A DNA stretch of 11,110 nucleotides from Bacilli bacterium (GCA_016297695.1 JAEDGC010000052.1:1-11110); one strand, 5' to 3'. Positions 1 to 6,604 are shown, counted from the first letter of the stretch. Numbers and translations are program-made. The notes: generated by a model from the sequence alone, not told the origin.

Positions 1-1
1 A

Positions 2-682
2 ACATTTAGTGTAGAAAATACAAGTAATAGAGCAGTAACATATAATATTTATATGCAAAATATAACAAATGAATTTAATGAAGATTTAGTATATACATTA
101 AGTGATGATAATGGAGAGGTAGTAGCAGAAACAGCATTACCTACAACAAATACAGGAAAGTCATATTTAAAAACAAATGTTGAAATAGATACAGGAGTAA
201 CAAAAAACTATACTCTAAAAATAGAATATAAATACTTAGATACACCCCAAAATGATTATCAAGGTAAGACATTTAAAGCAACATTAGGAATAGATACTGA
301 ACAAATTCAAGAAAAAGTTGCATGGGTACCAGCATACTTTGCCTTTGGAGATCCAACAACAAGTAGTGCAACAGATTATACAACATTAGGAAAAAATGTA
401 TTTGCAGCATTAGATTTAGATGGAAGTCAAAAAGGAGTATGTATAGTAAGAAATGGAGAATTAGCTTGCTTCAAATTTAATAATTGGGAAGAGGAACAAA
501 ATCATATCCAAGAAGTATTTGGTGAAGCTAGCTGCGGCTCTCACAGCGATTACGTGTATTGCAGCGATGGCGATTTCGCCTGCGACGTTGAATCGTCTGG
601 CGTTTTGATTTGCGAGGATAATTCGGCTGGCGCTGAATGCCAGATTGTTTCGAATGACAGTGCGTATTGCAATGAGTATTAG
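2..682 (+). CDS. Surface/fibre-type secreted protein with cysteine-rich variable C-terminal tail (5'-partial)
   Basis: The frame is open to the left edge, so the N-terminus, including any signal peptide, lies outside; the first in-window ATG (53) is internal. The visible part starts with a beta-rich segment (FSVENTSNRAVTYNIYMQNI, then a KNYTLKIEYKYLDT-like stretch). It resembles the Ig-like folds of TasA/CalY-type or pilin-like exported proteins of Bacillota; this is family impression, not a search result. A linker (VAWVPAYFAFGDPTTSS) and a block with two cysteines (KGVCIVRNGELACF) follow. From about nt 530 comes a 50-residue tail with six cysteines spaced 7-10 residues apart and rich in Ser, Asp, Gly, Tyr and Val. 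The tail DNA is about 50% GC against roughly 23% in a sampled upstream line. The gene ends in TAG just before a G/C run and inverted repeats. Function unknown; probably displayed outside the cell. Confidence is good that it is a real gene and low for the family. Confidence 0.7.
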   Translation, partial: TFSVENTSNRAVTYNIYMQNITNEFNEDLVYTLSDDNGEVVAETALPTTNTGKSYLKTNVEIDTGVTKNYTLKIEYKYLDTPQNDYQGKTFKATLGIDTEQIQEKVAWVPAYFAFGDPTTSSATDYTTLGKNVFAALDLDGSQKGVCIVRNGELACFKFNNWEEEQNHIQEVFGEASCGSHSDYVYCSDGDFACDVESSGVLICEDNSAGAECQIVSNDSAYCNEY

Positions 683-700
683 TCCCGCCGCGCAATCTAG
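525..700 (+). other. GC-rich, A-poor candidate variable region ending in a G/C run
   Basis: Composition changes abruptly at about nt 525, inside an otherwise AT-rich gene. Lines 541-600 and 601-660 are about 53% and 47% GC, against about 23% for 61-120, and A on the coding strand falls from about 43% to 20%. Of the 50 codons from 530 to the stop, 39 end in C or T and only two end in A. Right after the TAG stop is TCCCGCCGCGC (683-693), very unusual in this genome. CpG is frequent here and rare around it. The layout (extreme C-terminus, NNY-type codons, G/C run after the stop, hairpin just downstream) fits a diversity-generating-retroelement target. It also fits a cassette exchanged by recombination. 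No template repeat or reverse transcriptase is in the window. Confidence 0.5.
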
Positions 701-709
701 TAATCTTTA

Positions 710-780
710 ATCTATCTTTTGTGAAACAAAAGATATTGAGGAGCTTTAGCGACGAATGGTGCGAAAGCGGTAGAATAGAT
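710..780. other. Cloverleaf-like inverted-repeat structure downstream of the variable tail
   Basis: Three nested inverted repeats are visible. The first is a perfect 9-bp hairpin, ATCTTTTGT / ACAAAAGAT (714-722 with 726-734), around a GAA loop; read as an 8-bp stem it has a TGAAA loop. The second is GCTTTAGC / GCGAAAGC (743-750 with 761-768) with one A-G mismatch and a 10-nt loop. The third is an outer 6-bp pair, ATCTAT / ATAGAT (710-715 with 775-780), sharing two bases with the first hairpin. No U-run follows the first two hairpins, so they are not ordinary terminators. Possible roles are a cruciform recombination or retrohoming site, or a structured 3' UTR. Confidence 0.45.
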
Positions 781-800
781 AAAAAATAATATACAATATT

Positions 801-830
801 AAATATAAGATTTATTCTTATATTTTTTTT
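801..830 (+). terminator. AT-rich intrinsic terminator after the surface-protein gene
   Basis: AAATATAAG (801-809) pairs perfectly with CTTATATTT (817-825) around a 7-nt loop, and T's run on from 823 to 830. The stem has only one G-C pair, so it is weak, but placement and U-run fit. It also separates the upstream gene from the recombinase promoter. Confidence 0.55.
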
Positions 831-837
831 ATTTTTT

Positions 838-846
838 TGATACAAT
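838..846 (+). promoter_or_regulatory. Extended -10 promoter for the Xer recombinase
   Basis: TGATACAAT is an extended -10 (TGn plus TACAAT). No good -35 lies 16-18 bp upstream (TTATAT at 818-823 is poor). The predicted start near 853 leaves a leader of only about 9 nt before the ATG, with a weak SD-like AGTGAT. Confidence 0.5.
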
Positions 847-861
847 CATATTAGTGATAAT

Positions 862-1746
862 ATGAAAGAAAAATTTTTAGAAAAGATAAAGTATGAATAT
901 AATTATTCGGATTTAACAATAAAAGGTTATGATTATGAAATAACTAAATTTTTAGAATTTTTAGAGAATAATAATTTTGATTATAAAAAAGTAGATTCTA
1001 ATATAATAAGAAAATATTTAAAATACTTAGATGAACAAAAATATAAAAAAAATAGTATAAGTAAAAATCTTAGTGCATTAAGAAGTTATTATAAGTTTTT
1101 AAATGAAGAAAAAATAATCCTTAATAATCCTTTTAAGATTATTTCTAATCCTAAGAAAGATAAAAAATTACCAGATTTTTTAAATTATGAAGAGATTAAT
1201 AAAATCTTTGATGCAATTGATATTAGCACACCACTAGGTCTTAGAAATAGGTGTATTATAGAGATTTTATATGATACAGGAGTTCGTGTTAATGAACTTG
1301 TTAATCTTAAAATGAAAGATATTGATTTTGCAAATAAAACTATAAATATTTATGGAAAAGGTAAGAAGGAAAGAATAGTATATTATGGGGATTATTTAAA
1401 AGAAATATTAAATAAATATATTAATGATTCTAGAAAAATATTGCTTGATAAAAAAAATAGTGAATATTTAATACTTAATAATAATGGAGAAAAAATTACT
1501 ACAAGAGGAGTAGAATATGTTGTAGATAAAATAGTAAATGAATCATGTATAAAGCATAAGATATCACCCCATGTTTTAAGGCATACCTTTGCAACTCATA
1601 TGTTAAATGGAGGATCTGATATTAAAACTATTCAGCAATTATTAGGTCATGAATCTTTATCTACAACTGGTATATATACTCATATAACAAATGATGTTTT
1701 AAGAAGTGAATATTTGAAAAATCATCCAAGAAGTAAAATGAATTAA
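862..1746 (+). CDS. Xer-type tyrosine recombinase (XerC/XerD family)
   Basis: A 294-residue site-specific recombinase of usual Xer length. Residues about 1-95 form the SAM-like core-binding domain (KIKYEYNYSDLTIKGYDYEI, then SALRSYYKFL). Residues about 105-290 are the catalytic domain, with the full set R142 (TGVRVNEL), K166 (YGKGKKERI), H237-R240 (HVLRHTFATHML), H263 (LLGHESL) and nucleophile Y272 (IYTHI). The C-terminal YLKNHPRSK resembles the XerC/XerD tail. Family members cut and rejoin DNA at dif to resolve chromosome dimers; which paralogue this is cannot be decided here. It may simply be the housekeeping dif recombinase, but its place directly downstream of a compositionally odd variable tail and inverted repeats leaves room for a local role. 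Its stop codon overlaps that of the convergent flippase gene. Confidence 0.9.
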   Translation: MKEKFLEKIKYEYNYSDLTIKGYDYEITKFLEFLENNNFDYKKVDSNIIRKYLKYLDEQKYKKNSISKNLSALRSYYKFLNEEKIILNNPFKIISNPKKDKKLPDFLNYEEINKIFDAIDISTPLGLRNRCIIEILYDTGVRVNELVNLKMKDIDFANKTINIYGKGKKERIVYYGDYLKEILNKYINDSRKILLDKKNSEYLILNNNGEKITTRGVEYVVDKIVNESCIKHKISPHVLRHTFATHMLNGGSDIKTIQQLLGHESLSTTGIYTHITNDVLRSEYLKNHPRSKMN

Positions 1747-3029
1747 CTAAATATATATTTTTTGATATAAAAGGCATTAATTAAAACAACAACAATAATA
1801 TTAATAATTTCAGCATATACAAGACTGTAAATGCCAATGTGACATAAAGATAATAAAGCTAAAAAAGAAAGTTTAATAATTACTCCGAATGTGGTTATTT
1901 TCATTGTTAACATTGATTTTCCAATTGCTTGTAGAGTACTCATTAAAGGTGCTTCAAGATAAAATAAAACAAAGATAGGTGCTAGTATTTTTATATAGTT
2001 ACCACCATTTTGGGTATTATATACTAAACTTAATAAAGTATCTCGAAATAAAAATATCATTATTGATGAAAAAAGACCAATTGCAAAAGCAAATGATAAA
2101 GATTGAATTACTCTTCTTCTTATCATTTTTTTATTATGCATGTATTTAGAAACTTCTGGTACAATTGCTTGACATAAAGCATTAATAAAAAATCCGGGCA
2201 TTGTAAGTAGTGCTAAGCTATAGGCGTTATAAATTCCATATTCTCTTATAATATATGTGGAATTATAACCACAAAATATTAAGACATTAGTAAGTATTAT
2301 TGGTTCAAAAAAGAAGCCGATATTACCAATAATTTTAGAAGAAACTGTTGGAATAGATACATCTAATATATCTTTTATGTATCCTTTGTTAGGTATTAAA
2401 TCTTTTTTTTGAATCACAAATTTTTTAGGTAAAAAGAAAATAAAGATAATTATTGACGATATTTCTGAAATTATAGATAGAAGAATTAATCCTAAAACGG
2501 CATAAATAATTCCTTTTTTAATTAAAAGAGGTAATATTAATGAAATTATAATAAGCCTTACAACTTGTTCTAAAACATTTGATATTGCATAAGGATAAAC
2601 TTTTTGTTTACCAAAAAAATATCCTTTAATTAGTGATGAAATACTAATAAATGGTAAGGTTAAAGAACAAGCAATCAATAATAGTTTACATCGGGGTTCA
2701 TTAAGTAAAGATGTAGCAATAAAATCAGCGGTAAAAAACATTGTAGTGATAATTAAAAAATTGACAAATATTATTATAACTACTGTATTAATGGCAAGTT
2801 TAATACTATTTTTGCCCTCAGCAACAAGTTTAGATATAGCAATTGGAAGTGCTAAAGATGCAATAGTTATAAGTAAAGAATATGTTGGCATAACTAGCAT
2901 ATATAAACTAATAGCATCTTCTCCAATAATACGAGTATAAATAATTTTAATTATAAATCCTAGAAATTTAGTAAGCATTCCACCAATAATGAGAATCATG
3001 GTAGACATTATAAACTTGTTCTTTTTCAT
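1743..3029 (-). CDS. spoVB: SpoVB-like MOP/MATE-superfamily lipid-linked oligosaccharide flippase
   Basis: A 428-residue, strongly hydrophobic polytopic membrane protein, with about a dozen hydrophobic segments by eye. The N-terminus (FIMSTMILIIGGMLTKFLGF, then IYTRIIGEDAISLYML) is typical of the SpoVB/MurJ-like branch of the MOP exporters. Its further motifs include LALPIAISKLVAEG, LIKGYFFGKQKV, YNAYSLALLTMPGFFINAL and IVPEVSKY. Relatives move lipid-linked wall or polysaccharide precursors across the membrane. At 428 residues it is shorter than the roughly 500 usual for SpoVB and seems to lack the last helices; the end is a clean stop, not a frameshift. A good SD (AAGGAGA) lies just before the ATG. 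The family call is supported by comN next door, as in B. subtilis. No terminator is seen at the convergent junction with the recombinase. Substrate unproven; sporulation not implied. Confidence 0.8.
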   Translation of the reverse strand: MKKNKFIMSTMILIIGGMLTKFLGFIIKIIYTRIIGEDAISLYMLVMPTYSLLITIASLALPIAISKLVAEGKNSIKLAINTVVIIIFVNFLIITTMFFTADFIATSLLNEPRCKLLLIACSLTLPFISISSLIKGYFFGKQKVYPYAISNVLEQVVRLIIISLILPLLIKKGIIYAVLGLILLSIISEISSIIIFIFFLPKKFVIQKKDLIPNKGYIKDILDVSIPTVSSKIIGNIGFFFEPIILTNVLIFCGYNSTYIIREYGIYNAYSLALLTMPGFFINALCQAIVPEVSKYMHNKKMIRRRVIQSLSFAFAIGLFSSIMIFLFRDTLLSLVYNTQNGGNYIKILAPIFVLFYLEAPLMSTLQAIGKSMLTMKITTFGVIIKLSFLALLSLCHIGIYSLVYAEIINIIVVVLINAFYIKKYIFS

Positions 3030-3038
3030 AATCTCTCC

Positions 3039-3067
3039 TTTAAAACTTTAAATAAATGGTATATAAT
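3039..3067 (+). promoter_or_regulatory. Sigma-A-type promoter for the comN-rel-dtd operon
   Basis: A perfect -10 TATAAT (3062-3067) lies 17 bp after TTTAAA (3039-3044, 4/6 to consensus). The predicted start near 3074 leaves about a 30-nt leader. It lies in the 76-bp divergent gap next to the flippase SD. Confidence 0.6.
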
Positions 3068-3105
3068 AAATATATGAGTTTTAAAAAAATATAGGACGTG
3101 ATTAC

Positions 3106-3375
3106 ATGAATAATGAAATAAATAGTTTAAAAGATTTATATAATTTATTGCTTCCAGCATTAAAATCTAAAAGAAGAGAAATGAATAGTTTAAAATATAC
3201 TTATGTAAAGGAAATAGATATTTGGAATTATATTAAAGAAAATATTTGGCAAAATTCTACTAATTTAACTTTGGGTGATATGGTAAGTGATATATTAAAT
3301 ACTGATAATGACTTAATAGGTGGATATGTTGCACGTCAAATAACAGAATCAAGAACAAATTTACACGAAGAATAA
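3106..3375 (+). CDS. comN: ComN-like post-transcriptional regulator
   Basis: An 89-residue soluble protein matching the small Bacillota family of post-transcriptional regulators typified by B. subtilis ComN. Visible family features are LLPALKSKRREMNSL near the N-terminus, a conserved aromatic region (VKEIDIWNYIKENIW, about residues 35-49) and LGDMVSDIL before a short variable tail. ComN acts on the comE late-competence transcript in B. subtilis; whether that target exists here is unknown. The start has the SD-like GGACGTGA about 6 nt upstream. The stop is 13 nt before the rel ATG, so it leads an apparent comN-rel-dtd operon. In B. subtilis comN lies beside spoVB and near relA, which strengthens a call otherwise made on a short protein. 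Confidence 0.75.
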   Translation: MNNEINSLKDLYNLLLPALKSKRREMNSLKYTYVKEIDIWNYIKENIWQNSTNLTLGDMVSDILNTDNDLIGGYVARQITESRTNLHEE

Positions 3376-3388
3376 GGTGAAAATAATA

Positions 3389-5530
3389 ATGAAAAAAGAA
3401 ATAGAAAATATAACATATGATATATTATTTAATAAAATAAAAAATAGTTATGATGAAGAAATGTTAGAAAAAATAAAAGAGGCATATCTTTATGCAAGCT
3501 TGGCACATAAAGATAAAAAAAGACTTTCAGGGGAAGATTATATAACTCATCCTTTAAATGTTGCATATATACTTAGTGATTTAAATGTAGATTATATAAC
3601 AATAATGTCTGCGTTACTTCATGAAACTATAAATCATGGTGATAAAACTAAAGAAGAACTTGAAGAAACATTTGGAGCAACTGTGGCAGACATAGTTAAT
3701 ACAATTTCTAAAATAAATAAATTAGAATTATCTAATGATTCAGAATCTTCAGCAATATATTTAAGAAAGGTTTTAGTTGGACTTGCATCTGATATTAGAG
3801 TGATTTTTATCAAACTTGCTGATAGATTACATAATATGAGAACTATTTGGGCACTTGATCCAGAAAAGCAAAAGAAAAAAGCTCATGAAACAATGATGGT
3901 ACTAATTCCTATAGCACATCGACTTGGAATAAATTATTTTAAAAGTGAATTAGAAGATTTATGCTTATATTACACTAAAAATGATATATATAAAGAAATA
4001 GAAAGTAAATTACAAGAAAGTGAAACAGATTTAAAAGAAGTATTAAATCAAATGGAAGATGAAATATCTGATTTATTAATAGATCATGGTTTAAAATTTA
4101 AAATTAAATCAAGATTAAAAAGTGTTTATAGTATCTATACTAAATTAAATAAAGGAAAACGTTGGAATGATATTTATGATATTTTGGCATTAAGAGTTAT
4201 TTTAGAAACAGAAAGTGATTGTTATACTGCAATTGGACTTATTCATTCTAAATATCATCCAATACCTAAAAGATTTAAAGATTATATTGCCAAGCCAAAA
4301 GAAAATATGTATCAATCATTACATACTGGAATTTATGGTGTTGGGGGATATCGTTTTGAGGTTCAACTTAGAACTCATGAAATGGATGAAATAGCTGAAA
4401 AAGGTATTGCATCACATTGGTCATATAAAGAAAAGGGAACTAAGAAAATTCAAAGTATCATGGAACAAAAATTAGAAATTTTTAGAAACATGATAGAGAC
4501 TTCAAAAGATGATAATGAATTTGTTACAGAAGTAAATAATGAAATATTAAATGATGTTATATATGTTTTTACCCCAAAAGGTGATGTTGTAGAATTACCA
4601 AGTGGAGCAACACCAGTAGATTTTGCATATCGTATTCATTCAGCTGTTGGAGATAAAATGGTTGGAGCCATAGTTGATGACAATATTGTTCCACTAAATT
4701 ATGAACTACAAGATGGGCAAAAAGTATCAATTAAAACTAATAATAATTCAACTCCAAGTAAAGAGTGGTTAGACTTTGTTAAAACTTCTCATGCAAGAAA
4801 CAAAATAAAGTCTTATTTTAGTAAACAAGATAGAATTGAGTATATTGAACGTGGAAAAGAAATATTTGAAAGAGAATTAAGAAAGAAAAAATTAAGTTTT
4901 AATGAAGTTTTAAATGATGAAAGTATTGAAAAAATATTAAAGGACTTGAAACTTGATAATTTAGATGATTTATATTTTGCTATTGGAACTCTTCGTTATA
5001 CTGTAGGATATATAATAAATCTTACAAAAGATGATAAAAAAACAGTTACAGATGCTTTAATTGAAAGAGTAAGCAATAGTGTTGTTAGTAAAATTAATTA
5101 TAAAAGTAATGTTGTAGTAGCGGGTAACGATGATATAAGAATTAATCTTGCTAAATGCTGTAAACCTGTAAAAGGTGACAAAATTATAGGATATATAACC
5201 AAAGGTGAGGGTGTTACAGTTCATAAAAAAGATTGTGAAAATGTAAAAAATAAAAAAGAAAGATTAATTGAAGTTAATTGGAATGATACAGTTGAAGATT
5301 ATTATCATTCTGATTTGATGATAGAAGTGATTGTTGGTGGTAATTACTTGCTTGATATAGTACAAAAAGCTAGTATCAAAGGTGTTTTTGTTGAATCAAT
5401 TAAAACTAAAGAAAGTGATGATAAAATCATTTATGATGTAACAGTTAAAGTTAAAAATAATCTTGAACTTAATAATTTTATTAATGACTTATATAATTTT
5501 TCGTTTGTTAAGAAAGTAGCGATTAAATAA
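3389..5530 (+). CDS. relA: Long RSH (Rel) protein: (p)ppGpp synthetase with a degenerate hydrolase motif
   Basis: A 713-residue stringent-response enzyme. The start is taken as ATG 3389 because AAGGTGA (3374-3380) is a well-spaced SD; an in-frame GTG at 3377 lies inside that SD. Domain order: HD hydrolase (about 30-190), synthetase (about 220-360), TGS (about 389-450, DVIYVFTPKGDVVELPSGAT), helical region, zinc-finger-like segment (C590-C591 in LAKCCKPVKGDKI, C616) and C-terminal ACT (about 643-713). The synthetase motifs look intact: YDILALRVIL, R295-F-K-D298 in RFKDYIAKPKENMYQSLHT, and FEVQLRT. The hydrolase centre does not. Family HDxxED, seen as H77-D78-x-x-E81-D82 in Streptococcus Rel, reads H78-E79-T-I-N82-H83, although H54 and D144 (KLADRLHNMRT) remain. 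So ppGpp synthesis looks likely and hydrolysis doubtful. Member of the comN-rel-dtd operon; its stop overlaps the dtd start. Confidence 0.95.
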   Translation: MKKEIENITYDILFNKIKNSYDEEMLEKIKEAYLYASLAHKDKKRLSGEDYITHPLNVAYILSDLNVDYITIMSALLHETINHGDKTKEELEETFGATVADIVNTISKINKLELSNDSESSAIYLRKVLVGLASDIRVIFIKLADRLHNMRTIWALDPEKQKKKAHETMMVLIPIAHRLGINYFKSELEDLCLYYTKNDIYKEIESKLQESETDLKEVLNQMEDEISDLLIDHGLKFKIKSRLKSVYSIYTKLNKGKRWNDIYDILALRVILETESDCYTAIGLIHSKYHPIPKRFKDYIAKPKENMYQSLHTGIYGVGGYRFEVQLRTHEMDEIAEKGIASHWSYKEKGTKKIQSIMEQKLEIFRNMIETSKDDNEFVTEVNNEILNDVIYVFTPKGDVVELPSGATPVDFAYRIHSAVGDKMVGAIVDDNIVPLNYELQDGQKVSIKTNNNSTPSKEWLDFVKTSHARNKIKSYFSKQDRIEYIERGKEIFERELRKKKLSFNEVLNDESIEKILKDLKLDNLDDLYFAIGTLRYTVGYIINLTKDDKKTVTDALIERVSNSVVSKINYKSNVVVAGNDDIRINLAKCCKPVKGDKIIGYITKGEGVTVHKKDCENVKNKKERLIEVNWNDTVEDYYHSDLMIEVIVGGNYLLDIVQKASIKGVFVESIKTKESDDKIIYDVTVKVKNNLELNNFINDLYNFSFVKKVAIK

Positions 5531-5973
5531 TGAGAGTAGTTATTCAAAGAGTCAAAAAAAGTAGTGTTAAAGTAGATAATAAGTTAATTAATGAAATAGA
5601 TAATGGATTTTGTATTTTAGTTGGTTTTACATATAATGATACGATAGATGATATTAAATATATGGTTAATAAAATAATTAATTTAAGAGTATTTGATGAT
5701 GAGAATAAAGTAATGAATAAAAGTATATTAGAAACTAATGGTAAAATTTTATCAATTAGTCAATTTACTTTATACGCTGATACTAAAAAAGGTAATCGTC
5801 CATCTTATATAAAAGCATTAAAAAGTGAAGAAGCAATTAAACTTTATAATAAATTCAATGAAGTTTTAAGTGAAAATATAGAGGTTAAAACAGGAATATT
5901 TGGAGCCGACATGCAAGTAGAAATTCAAAATGATGGCCCTATAACAATAGTTATTGATTCTAAAAACAAATAA
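5530..5973 (+). CDS. dtd: D-aminoacyl-tRNA deacylase
   Basis: A 147-residue protein of exactly the usual DTD length. It opens with the family MRVVIQRVKKSSVKVD and carries the catalytic SQFTL motif (77-81, in ILSISQFTLYADTKKGNRPS) and the C-terminal Gly-cisPro motif (NDGPIT, G136-P137). DTD frees D-amino acids, and glycine mischarged on tRNA-Ala, from tRNAs, protecting translation in the cytoplasm. Its ATG overlaps the rel stop by one base (TAATG), so the two are translationally coupled; rel-dtd adjacency is common in Bacillota. Transcription ends at the bidirectional terminator that follows at once. Nothing unusual is seen. Confidence 0.96.
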   Translation: MRVVIQRVKKSSVKVDNKLINEIDNGFCILVGFTYNDTIDDIKYMVNKIINLRVFDDENKVMNKSILETNGKILSISQFTLYADTKKGNRPSYIKALKSEEAIKLYNKFNEVLSENIEVKTGIFGADMQVEIQNDGPITIVIDSKNK

Positions 5974-6000
5974 AAAAATGTGATACAACTCACATTTTTT
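5973..6000. terminator. Bidirectional intrinsic terminator between dtd and def
   Basis: AAAAAATGTGA (5973-5983) pairs perfectly with TCACATTTTTT (5990-6000) around a 6-nt loop. The A-run on one side and T-run on the other let it work on both strands for the convergent dtd and def genes. It overlaps the ends of both coding regions by a base or two. Confidence 0.88.
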
Positions 6001-6550
6001 ATATTTCGCGCATTATTTCAGCATCCTTAAATGGATTGTTTTTATCTATCTTATCAGTAAAAAGTATTCCATCTAAATGATCCATTTCATGTTGGAAGCA
6101 AATAGCAAGTTCTTCTCTTACGCGAATAGTATATAAATTTCCTTCTTCATCATAAGCCTCAATGGTCATTCTTGCATGTCTTGGAACAATTCCCTCTGTT
6201 TCACGATTAATGCTTAAACATCCTTCACCTTCACCAACATAAACCATTTCTTCACTCATGCTTAATACTTTAGGGTTAATAACTACATAATTTTCAAATT
6301 TATTTTCTTCAACTTCATCAACTACAACAAAGATTCTTTTTAAAACTCCAATTTGAACATAAGATAGTCCCATACCAGCTCTTAAATTATATTTTTCTCT
6401 TTCTTCATCTATTTGACTCATTTTTAAATATAAAAGCATATCTTTTATATCTTTTTTTTCTTTATCACTTAATGGAAATTTCACATCAACGCTTTTTTTG
6501 TGGAGTAATTTATTTTTTTCATCTAAAATCTTAATTTTTGGTAATTCCAT
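5999..6550 (-). CDS. def: Peptide deformylase, type 2 (Gram-positive)
   Basis: A 183-residue metalloenzyme that removes the formyl group from N-terminal fMet of new proteins. The start is set at 6550: the minus strand has a GGAGG Shine-Dalgarno at the right distance before this ATG. The ATG eight codons upstream (6574) has no SD, contains this SD in its own reading frame, and would sit at or before the predicted transcription start. The metal-binding motifs are EGCLS (C111) and HEMDH (H154, E155, H158). Motif 1, usually GxGLAAxQ, reads GMGLSYVQ (59-66), so the usual Ala-Ala is Ser-Tyr while the final Gln is kept. Length matches the type 2 class of Bacilli. It is single-gene, with its own promoter and the shared terminator downstream. 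Confidence 0.95.
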   Translation of the reverse strand: MELPKIKILDEKNKLLHKKSVDVKFPLSDKEKKDIKDMLLYLKMSQIDEEREKYNLRAGMGLSYVQIGVLKRIFVVVDEVEENKFENYVVINPKVLSMSEEMVYVGEGEGCLSINRETEGIVPRHARMTIEAYDEEGNLYTIRVREELAICFQHEMDHLDGILFTDKIDKNNPFKDAEIMREI

Positions 6551-6575
6551 TTTTGTCAACCTCCAAATCGCCATT

Positions 6576-6604
6576 ATTGTAACACAAAATTAATCTTTTT
6601 ACAA
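6576..6604 (-). promoter_or_regulatory. Sigma-A-type promoter for def
   Basis: On the minus strand, TTGTAA (6604-6599), a 17-bp spacer and TACAAT (6581-6576) preceded by TGT form an extended -10 promoter. The predicted start near 6569 is just downstream of the rejected ATG at 6574. Confidence 0.72.

Noticed and set aside
2..682. Canonical C-type-lectin DGR target protein
   Set aside because: No lectin-fold motifs are visible; the tail is cysteine-rich and low in Trp. Only a non-lectin variable scaffold remains possible.
714..734. Intrinsic terminator at the perfect 9-bp hairpin
   Set aside because: No U-run follows (ATTGAGGAGC comes next). The AT-rich hairpin with a T-run at 801-830 is the better terminator.
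710..780. Integron attC site
   Set aside because: The structure has paired arms, but the conserved GTTRRRY / RYYYAAC core-site boxes are not at its ends and the recombinase is not recognisably an integron integrase.
528..845. Open frame of 105 codons on the minus strand opposite the variable tail
   Set aside because: It is open mainly because the GC-rich tail lacks stops. Its product is an implausible Arg-rich string, it covers the terminator and inverted repeats, and the plus-strand gene explains the region better.
2746..2940. Plus-strand frame inside the flippase gene
   Set aside because: Shadow of the minus-strand membrane protein; no SD and complete overlap with a well-supported gene.
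3377..3388. GTG start for rel four codons upstream
   Set aside because: The GTG is part of the AAGGTGA Shine-Dalgarno for the ATG at 3389 and has no SD of its own.
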